In this document: one piece after another, positions 56,659 to 64,000 of the stretch | Numbering within the stretch: position 1 is the first letter of the stretch | Layout: each line of letters begins with the position of its first letter | Source of the DNA: Magnolia sinica | Lineage: Eukaryota > Streptophyta > Magnoliopsida > Magnoliales > Magnoliaceae | Direction: 5' to 3' | Assembly (NCBI RefSeq): GCF_029962835.1 | Contig: NC_080588.1 | Span: 62,768,001 to 62,832,000, forward strand | Length of the DNA: 64,000 nucleotides | Notes under the pieces: model-generated | Seen by the model: the letters and a program-made list of their open reading frames with translations, nothing else | Database searches by the model: none | Told to the model about the DNA's origin: nothing | Translations under genes and position numbers: made by a program

Positions 56659-57360
56659 GACGCAGGGATGAACGTGATGAGGATAACTACTCCGAATCCA
56701 CGGAGCTTCTCTGGACTCCTCACAGAGACTTCTCGAATCCATGAGGAAAGAAAGCAGAAAATAGAAATAAATTCTAATAAATTCGAAATTGATTAATTGA
56801 TGAATAAAAATGAGTTCACAACCCTTTAAATAGGGGTACCAAGCAATGGGAAAGAAATTAGAATCAAACTACAACTCAAACTCTTAGAATCCGCGACTTA
56901 CTATAAATAGTAAACTTACTATTTATAGACGGTCGTGATGTCTACTAGTGCGCAAGGTTTTCGGCCAAAAATAGTAAGTGTCCTATTTGGCTTCACCAAA
57001 CTGTTCTCCTAATTATTTTAAGCTCTTTTCACGTTGGGCACAACTCCTAAAGCCCGACGGATGAAGAGTTATAATCAAACTAAAACTTACTATTTATAGT
57101 AAAAACGAAATTAAAACGGGAAAACGACCATCGATCCAGGAGTTTTTCACAATTCTGGGCTGCGTAACCCAGCGTAGCAGGGTTGGTTGGCTTCAGTAGC
57201 TCGTTCTACCCCAAAATCATATATTTTACGTCAGATAACTCATTCCGGATTGCAAGATACGCTCGATTTAAGGTTCGATGGTCTGGATCACTTCTGTCGT
57301 TGACCGGGCCTTTTCTGATCCATCTTGGCCATGTAACTATCCGCGACCCGCTCTACATCA
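56659..57360 (-). repeat. 5' LTR of the CRM-like element
   Basis: Same ends as the 3' LTR. It is the same length (702 bp) as the solo LTR at 62883-63584. Followed on the minus strand by the primer site at 56645-56657. Confidence 0.9.
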
Positions 57361-59449
57361 GTTAAACATCGAATCAAGACCAACCATATGGTTGGATCTC
57401 TCATCTTGGCCATCAATAGGCCAATCTGACTTATCAAAGGTGTCATCCACACCATCCAAAAAATAGGACAACCCCTCCATGTTAACATCATCTTCATTAT
57501 CAACCTGACCATCATCTACACATAATGGACTAATAGCTTCACCAATAGCTTCCCTCTCAAAATCACCTCCACCATCCAATCCTTAATCAATGGCCCCACC
57601 ATTAATCTTTGAAAATCCAACATTAATGGGGCCTTTCAAGGTAGCCCCAACAACATCCCCCAAGTCACCATTAAAACTCTCATACAATTCACGACCAAAC
57701 CCATCATTAAAACTATCCATAAAGGGATTATCACTTCCATTGAAAAAAGTAAGGAAGCTCCTGATATGTGTGGCTCATTGAATCCAACTACCACCCTCTC
57801 CAAATCACCATATCTAGTGGCTTTAGAAGGAATAAAACAAGAAGAAAACAAATAAGAAGAAAAGACACGGTAAAAGAAGAAGACATGATTCGAATCGAAT
57901 GTTCAAACAGAGGAGCGTACACAAAGAACAAAAGGAATGTCTAATATACCGAACCGAAATAGGATGAAGCGGCTCTTGAGAAGAGTGATGAGTGGCCCCT
58001 TAGGGGCCTTCGCTAATACTTAGAACCTGCCCCTGCTTGGTCGTGATTGGCCCATGGGACCTGTGATAGGTGAGATCTATTGGTCCAGTTTGCAAACAAC
58101 CCCCTAAGAGCTGCCAGTATCTCCGATGGCCTTCAACTTTGGCCAAAATTTGATCCATACCAACTAGAACCATCCCCAGACATTAGATGATGAAAAATAA
58201 AGCTTAAAATGGGGCCGTTGAGCATAAAAATGGCCAACCATTAATAAATAGTACAATCCATGAGCTGGTCTGTCAAAAGCTTGATTCGAATCATCCAAAA
58301 CCTCCCTGAAGTATCAGATCATGAATAACAAGGCTCCTAACAGGTACACCAAGTAGTAAAAGTCTAACCAATGGACAAAGAGAGGATTATGGAGGAGAGA
58401 GAAAATTTTAAAAAATAACCAAAAAGAATTTTTGAAGTATATGTTGGTGCACAAAAAAATGTACGAAGTTTCCATCATGCATCGATGAAAGCTACAAATG
58501 ATAAAGAAGGGATTTTAAGAGATAAGAAGATATCAGAGATAAAGAAAGAAAAAGAATAGAAGAGAAAGGAAACTATAGAAGGAGCAAATAAAGAATGTGA
58601 AGAAAATGAAAAAAAGAGGGGTTTACGCGAACCTGCGCAAACCCCCTCATTCCATGGTGTTGTGCCGACCCACAGAAGGTGTACCAATTGTGCGAGTCCG
58701 CACAAACCCTCTCATTGGTTGCACGCTCCTGCTCAATGTTAGTTCGGTCAGAATGAGTTGAATGGTTGAGATTTGATGGAAGGTGGGCCCCATGGCACAA
58801 GGATCGAGGGTTCTCACGTGTGGAGGCTTATAAATACCTCACTCCCTCTCTCATTTGTACACATTGAAGATTCTGAAAAAGATCATAGCTCCAGAGAAGA
58901 AGAGAAGTCTGAAGGTATTAAGAGGAGAAGGGAGGAAGAAGAGAGAAGAGGCTTTGTGTAGGGCCACGCAATAGCATGGTGTTGCGCAGACTCGTGCAAC
59001 AGCATGGTGTTGTGTGGATCCATGCAACACCCTGTTGTTGCACGGGGGTGAATACTCAAGAGTTGAAATGCTGCTGAAATGGTTGGACGAAATGCAATCT
59101 TCAATCTTCCTTTTGTATAGGAACATGTGTTTAAGAAAGAAAAATCAGATGATCATATCCGCACACTATTCCTCTCAATGAGATGACCAAATCACAAGCT
59201 GAAATACTGCCAGATTTGATATCCAGATTCGATATTCAAACTCTTTCAGTTCTTGTATTCTAGATGATTTATCTTAGAATCAAAGGAAATTAAAGGATGT
59301 AAATGAACTCGATATGAATAAATATGATGATTGTTCTCTTTCTATTTTCTTTCTATTATGATTAAATAAGATAATTCCTCAAACCAAATGCTTCTGTTTC
59401 TTGTTGAAACAGTATCTCAATAAAAGCCAACATCAATCACAACTATTGA

Positions 59450-59617
59450 TTCGCAATTCAATGGACCGGATCTTTTTTTTAAAAATTGGCATTTATCACG
59501 ACCATCGATTAGCAATCTGATGGACCGGATCATCTCTTAAAAATCACAAAAATATCTCAATAAAAACTGGCATTAATTACTATGGTCGATTGGCGATCTG
59601 ATGAACCATTTCATCTT

Positions 59618-59670
<53 letters not shown>

Positions 59671-59860
59671 CGGCATCAATTGTGACTAACGAGCTCTGAT
59701 GGACCAGATCATCTTTCTAAAAATCATAAAAATATTTTAATAAAAACAGACATCAATCGCGATCTTTAATTTGCGATTTGATGGACCAAATCATCTTTCA
59801 AAAAAATCACAAAAAAGATCTCGATAAAAGCCATCATCGATTCATGATCTGATGGGGCCA
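59450..59860. repeat. Degenerate ~110-bp tandem repeat with GATGGACCGGATCATC core
   Basis: Four to five units, each with ATCTCAATAAAA(G/A)(C/A)(C/T)GGCAT(C/T)AATC and ATTCGCAATCTGATGGACC-type phrases. A (GT)n run interrupts one unit. Confidence 0.6.
59622..59666 (+). repeat. (GT)n microsatellite, about 22 units
   Basis: Uninterrupted GT dinucleotides; likely polymorphic. Confidence 0.95.
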
Positions 59861-61048
59861 GACTAATCTTGAAAATTTCAAAGAGAATATACCTAGCGGA
59901 ATCCTAACAATAGTGAAAAGATGGACAGTTGAAACTGATTTAGACCCCTCTACAAATATTCTCTGCGGAGTCCTAAATAGTCTCTAAGGAATCATGTTGC
60001 ATTATTGAGACGATGGAACCATTCGACCATAATCAGAATCTTGATCAAGGTTGCTATAAAATGAATCCCTAGCAATTCTAAACCTAATCTCAGCCACCCA
60101 ACCATGAAATTACAAATCTAGTCTCTTGCATGTTTTCAATAAAAAACCAACTTGTGAAACCTATGGAGATTCCCAGTGGAGGCAATTAAACAAGTTGGAC
60201 TCATTTATAAGAGCATCTGTAATAAAAACTCCCACGGAGTATCACTCTTCAAGATGGGGCAATCTTTTGCAAAAAACTTGAAAAATAGAGCGCCAAATCT
60301 CTGAGGCACTAAGAGATCTTTTATATGTTAGAGTGGGGGCCAGTGCAAAATTGAATAAGGTTTGATGATGCTTGGCATTCCCAAAACTGTCAAAATCGCA
60401 TGCACAAAGAGTACGAATATTTTGAACTCAAAGGGTCAAAACGGTTGTACCAAATGCTAATGCTAAGATAGATGCTAGGTGAAGACCTAAGTCAGAAGAA
60501 ATCATCTGAAATGGTAAAAAATATGAATTGTAACCTAAGTATCAAAACTAGCAAATTGTACGAAGAATGTTACATGCACATAAGTAGTCCAAGATATTTG
60601 TGTACCTTAATCGGGTCCAAGTCAGTGTAATGAGTTCCCGTAAGAACGCAAAAAGTGCATACCAGCTAACTAATTTGACGATCAAACAAAAAAGGTACTC
60701 CTTAGGTGATCCGGGAAGCAACATACATTCTCTCTCTAGACAATATTCTAGTAAGGCCACAAAATGCATAGGAGCTCTACTATACTGCGTTCTTCTGATG
60801 TTAGTACAGATCAAAAGTGAAAGGGTTGCGATTGGTTACCCATAATGTCGTAGAAAGTGCAAGGACAATCACAATGTTCTCCTTAAACCTCCATGATATG
60901 TGTAAGTCATCTACTTTTGAATAATCAACTGACAAACATACAAAGGCAGACAATGAATCCAGACCACATGCAAATATGACTAAGGAAGGTGGGGTGTCCA
61001 CTCACATTTGCATTTGATTGTACGCAACCTCAGCCAAAGAGGAGCATC

Positions 61049-61885
61049 TATAGACACCCCACCCTAAGCCAATAAGATGATTGAGATTGGACTAAACCCT
61101 AATCCAAACCCTAATTCACACCTAAACCCTGATCCATAACAAACTCTAATCCAAGCCAAATTCTAAGCCCTAGAAGCTTGAATCCTAACCCTAAACCTCG
61201 TCAGAAACCTAACCTTGAAACTTAACCTTAGGAAAAACCAATCAACCAACTAAGTTAATCCACTGAGTCAACTCACCTAGTCAGCTTACCCAGTTAACTT
61301 ACCTTGTTAAACTAGGTTTAAAGCCCATTTTAGTCCAAGTCCACTTTTAAAGCCCAATCAGAGTACTGAGGGAGACAACAAAATAGCCACGTTTTGTCAA
61401 AGCTCTCTAGATGTGTGGGAGAGCTCACCTACAAAAACTGGAGAGCTGACAAGGTACGAGCGACCCCTAGGGTGCCGCTTGCCACTTGTCATAAGATTTG
61501 CATTCAATACATCATTCCACACACCTTTGTATCATTTGTGTACGAGAATTGATCCATAACCCTCAAGAATAGTTAGATCTTGTGAAGTAAAGGCAGTATG
61601 ACAGTACAACTAGAGTGGGTACTTAGCAGTTTCCCTTTTTATAATCGTGGTCCCTTACCTTGAATCTCTGATCACATACCACAAAATCATATTAGAATTA
61701 AGAATCTTTGGATCCTCGTTATCCTAACATTTTTGTAGGGTCTAGCTGACTGTAGAGATGAAGAAATTGGTTAGTGATGACTTTGGTCAAACCTAATATC
61801 CTTTTTATTACAATATAAAAAGCCCCTTGAAAAGGCTCCCACTGAAGCACGAGTCAATTCTGCACCCCAGGATCTAACGTCCACA
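61049..61885 (+). repeat. Right LTR of the Tat/Ogre-type element
   Basis: Starts TATAGACACCCCACCC and shares ordered blocks with 38618-40246, including the degenerate AACCCTAATCC tract, GGGTGCCGCTTGCCA, AATCTTTGGATCCTC and AAAGGCTCCCA. It is shorter than the left LTR and clearly diverged from it. Confidence 0.65.
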
Positions 61886-62009
61886 CTATGCTTGTGGCTC
61901 CATCTAAGGCTTGGTATTTCATTTTTGTTAACAAAGTATACATTTCACTGGACTTATTACAATCATTGTGTCAAACATCACGTATATACAATAATTAGTG
62001 ATATTAAAG

Positions 62010-62189
62010 GGCCCATTTGGATACCACCCAATAAGTAACTTTTTAACTTATGTTAAGTTAATAAGGTACTTTTTATACTTAAGCTATTTTGGCTAGCAAA
62101 CTTAAATAAGTAACTTATAATGCAAAGTAACTTATTTTTATTTTTAAAAAATTAAATTAAAATTTACTTTTTAACTTACGAAAAATTAC
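62010..62189. repeat. Foldback MITE head (GGGCCCATTTGGAT)
   Basis: AGGGCCCATTTGGATACCACC followed by alternating TAACTTATTT/AAGTAACTTA palindromic AT-rich sequence. The right arm is not found before the next element starts. Confidence 0.4.
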
Positions 62190-63680
62190 CAATTTTGAGG
62201 TTATTGTGAGCAGCGCGTATACACCGTAGCTTGACAAATGGATGTGCCATGTTGGGAGATACATCCCTCATTTTAGGAAGTGGGCCTAAATATGAGGTAA
62301 ATCCAAGACTCAAGTGAATGACACAACTTGCAACAATGGTATTGATCACTCATTGTTGAAATTGTGCCCATTGCTGTGTGGCCCACCACGATACTTATGA
62401 GAAATCTATTACATCCACTAGTCTTTTCAGCTTATTTTAATTATCTTATCCAAATATGATGAAGATTCAAAACTAAGGTGAGTCATACAACTTGAAAAAA
62501 ATATTATTAAACCCTACATTAGAAAAAAAGAGTTCTAAAAATTAAAGCATTCTATCCTAATATTTTTTAGAAATCCACATGTCTACCATGCATTTTCATT
62601 GGCAAATTTTAAGCTATAAGCCTAAACATGAGTCAGATCCAACACTCAAGTAGGGCACAATATTTAACACAATGGCATTGAGCCTCCACTGCTCGGGAGG
62701 CAGGCCTACAATTATTTATTTATTGAAATATTCACTTGTCCACCTATTTCTTGATCTAGGTAGGAATGACCTTAAGACCAGTTGGATGACATATAATCAT
62801 AGTAGGCCTTAAAAAGATTTCAATGGTGGTAGTTCAATCTCCATTGTTTCCTTCGATGTGGTCCATGTAAACTTTGGATCTGTGATGTAGAGCGGGTCGC
62901 GGACAGTTTCATGGGCAAGATGGATTAGAAAAGGCCCGGTCGACGACAGAAGTGATCCGGACCGTCAGACCTTAGATCGGGCGTATCTCGCAATCTGGAA
63001 TGAGTTACCTGACCTAAAATATATGATTTTGGAGTAGAACAAACTACTTTAGCCAACCAACCCTGCTACACGGGGTTGCGCAGCCCGGAATTGTGAAAAA
63101 CCCCTGAATCGACGGTCGTTTCCTGCTTAAATTTCGTTTTTACTACAAATAGTAAGTTTTAGTTTGATTATAACTCTTCATCCATCGGGCTTTAGGAGTT
63201 GTGTCCAACGTGAAAAGAGCTTAGAATAATTAGGGGAACGGTTTGGTGAAGCCAAATAGGACACTTACTATTTTTGGCCGAAAACCTTGCGCACTAGTAG
63301 ACATTACGACCGTCTATAAATAGTAAGTTTACTATTTATAGTAAGTCGCGGATTCTAGGAGTTTTAGTTGTAGTTTGATTCTGATTTCTTTCCCATTGCT
63401 TGGTACCCCTATTTAAAGGGTTGTGAACTCGTTTTTGGTCATCAATTAATCAATTTCGAATTTCTTAGAATTTATTTCTATTTTCTGCTTTCTTTCCTCG
63501 TGGATTCGAGAAGTCTCTGTGAGGAGTCCAGAGAAGCTTCGTGGATTCGGAGTAGTTATCCTCATCACGTTCATCCCTGTGTCAATCTGCCTCATTTTTT
63601 AGCCCAACTTCTAACATGATATAATAAAATCGATGGACAGGTGAATTTCTAAGAAACATCATGGTGGGCCCTAGGCTTGT
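62190..63680. mobile_element. GGGCCCACC-type MITE remnants, split by a solo LTR
   Basis: The left part (to 62882) ends ...GTGGTCCATGTAAACTTTGGATCTG and the right part resumes at 63590 with CCTCATTTTTTAGCCC, which continues the family phrase. It ends AACATCATGGTGGGCCCTA. The left part may itself be two overlapping copies. Confidence 0.6.
62883..63584 (+). mobile_element. Solo LTR of the CRM-like family
   Basis: 702 bp with TGATGTAGAGCGGGTCGCGG at the start and TTCATCCCTGTGTCA at the end, flanked by an exact 5-bp duplication ATCTG (62878-62882 and 63585-63589). It is highly similar to the LTRs of the element at 51486-57360 but in the opposite orientation. It lies inside a MITE. Confidence 0.93.
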
Positions 63681-63699
63681 GGAGTTGGGTTCAACCAGC

Positions 63700-64000
63700 A
63701 ATCCACCCCTAGGGTAACCGCGTGTTCCATCAAGTGGTAAAGGTGGATCCACTTTGATGTATGTTTATATCCATTCTGTCCATTCAATTTGTCAACTCAT
63801 TTTAAGGCATGATCTGAAAATTGAAGCAGATAAAAATCTGAGGTGGACCACAACATAGGAAACATGATGATTGAATACCTAACATTAAAAACTTCTTGGG
63901 GCCACAAAGGTATTGGATCAAGCTGGGATTTGTGTTTTCCCTTCATCCCGGTCTATGTCACTCTATTAACAGGTTAGATGGAAAATAAACATTACAGTGG
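63700..64000. mobile_element. GGGCCCACC-type MITE, cut by the window end
   Basis: Left arm (GTGGATCCACTTTGATGTAT, CCATTCTGTCCATTCAATTT) and centre (ATCAAGCTGGGATTTGTGTT, GATGGAAAATAAACATTACA) in family order; the right arm lies beyond the window. Confidence 0.6.

Larger units (their letters stand above)
51486..57360 (-). mobile_element. Structurally complete CRM-like chromovirus (Ty3/Gypsy), fossil
   Basis: LTRs at 56659-57360 (5', 702 bp) and 51486-52166 (3', 681 bp) have TG...CA ends and are flanked by an exact 5-bp target duplication, GTTAA (51481-51485 and 57361-57365). Order on the minus strand: gag (about 55990-56640), zinc knuckle (CYRCGQPGHLSNTC, about 55540), protease (IDSGSSENIV, about 55230), reverse transcriptase (54022-54585, with FDDILIYS), RNase H (about 53360-53690), integrase zinc region (about 53100-53300) and integrase core ([16 protein letters not shown], about 52800-53040). 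RT and integrase text resembles the centromeric CRM clade. It is broken in several places. LTR divergence of very roughly 5% by eye suggests moderate to young age. Confidence 0.92.
57366..61048. other. Right-hand interior of the large element; no recognised gene
   Basis: 57366-57850 has long minus-strand open stretches rich in Asp, Glu and Gly (for example VDDGQVDNEDDVNMEG) that I cannot assign. 58000-61048 has A-rich and CT-rich non-coding sequence, a phrase CGATCTGATGGACCGGATCA repeated at intervals (59450-59840) and a (GT)n run. The repeated phrase spacing of 100-130 bases suggests a degenerate tandem array. Confidence 0.4.
38618..61885 (+). mobile_element. Very large Tat/Ogre-type Ty3/Gypsy fossil, enlarged by nested insertions
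   Basis: The left LTR-like end (38618-40246) and right LTR-like end (61049-61885) belong to one family and lie in the same orientation. The left one is followed by a primer-site-like GACGACTCTGTTAGGGACT; the right one is preceded by a purine-rich AAAGAGGAGCATC. The flanks TTATG and CTATG could be a target duplication with one change. Between them lie gag pieces (41200-41522, 43398-44081) and an integrase piece (45172-45680) of Tat/Ogre type. The 23.3 kb span includes a complete CRM-like element and other insertions. It is an old, heavily broken fossil. The alternative is two unrelated relics of the same family. Confidence 0.5.

Noticed and set aside
1-64000. CRISPR arrays, rRNA genes, bacterial operons or organelle DNA
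   Set aside because: I saw no regularly spaced identical repeats with unique spacers, no rRNA text and no chloroplast or mitochondrial genes; spliced plant genes show nuclear DNA.

Overview
The window looks like nuclear DNA from a flowering plant. It holds one intact plant-specific gene, the exons of one decayed plant gene, plant LTR retroelements of several families, and a very high density of short foldback DNA transposons whose ends carry a GGGCCCACC motif. I associate that last repeat style with magnoliid genomes, but this is an impression from memory and not something the window proves. All gene models come from reading splice sites, domains and motifs directly.

Layout. 1-8840 is a tandem duplication of about 7.5 kb. 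Bases 1-1329 repeat 7507-8840 almost exactly, and the junction at 1329/1330 joins a Lunapark exon to the middle of a Ty1/Copia gag gene. The Copia element runs to 6683 and ends in a 1.24 kb LTR. 8015-15684 (minus strand) holds scattered exons of a Lunapark-family gene (ER three-way-junction protein) that has become a pseudogene: exons are missing, one exon is frameshifted and the second CPHC zinc pair is gone. Its introns hold LTR-like repeats, a probable LINE fragment and nested foldback elements. 15.7-31.4 kb is gene-poor: hAT-like and GGGCCCACC-type MITEs, degenerate minisatellites, one promoter-like island near 19.8 kb and an old solo LTR.

31924-36702 (minus) is a complete four-exon GROWTH-REGULATING FACTOR gene (596 codons plus stop) with QLQ, WRC, FFD, TQL and GGPL motifs and a miR396 target site in the WRC exon. 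All splice sites and phases agree. It is the only gene in the window I would call functional.

38618-61885 reads best as one very large, old Ty3/Gypsy element of the Tat/Ogre type, with LTR-like ends of the same family, a primer-site-like motif after the left LTR, and candidate target-site duplications differing at one base. It is swollen by later insertions: pieces of a Del/Tekay-like LTR element, a G-box-rich degenerate repeat block, and a structurally complete CRM-like chromovirus (51486-57360, target duplication GTTAA). Two internal segmental duplications postdate some of these insertions and let the events be ordered. The right end (62.0-64.0 kb) is a nest of MITEs with a solo LTR of the same CRM-like family (target duplication ATCTG).

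Apart from GRF, little here works as a pathway. The region shows a regulated developmental gene inside a repeat-rich block, and a neighbouring host gene that was broken and then partly duplicated together with a retroelement.
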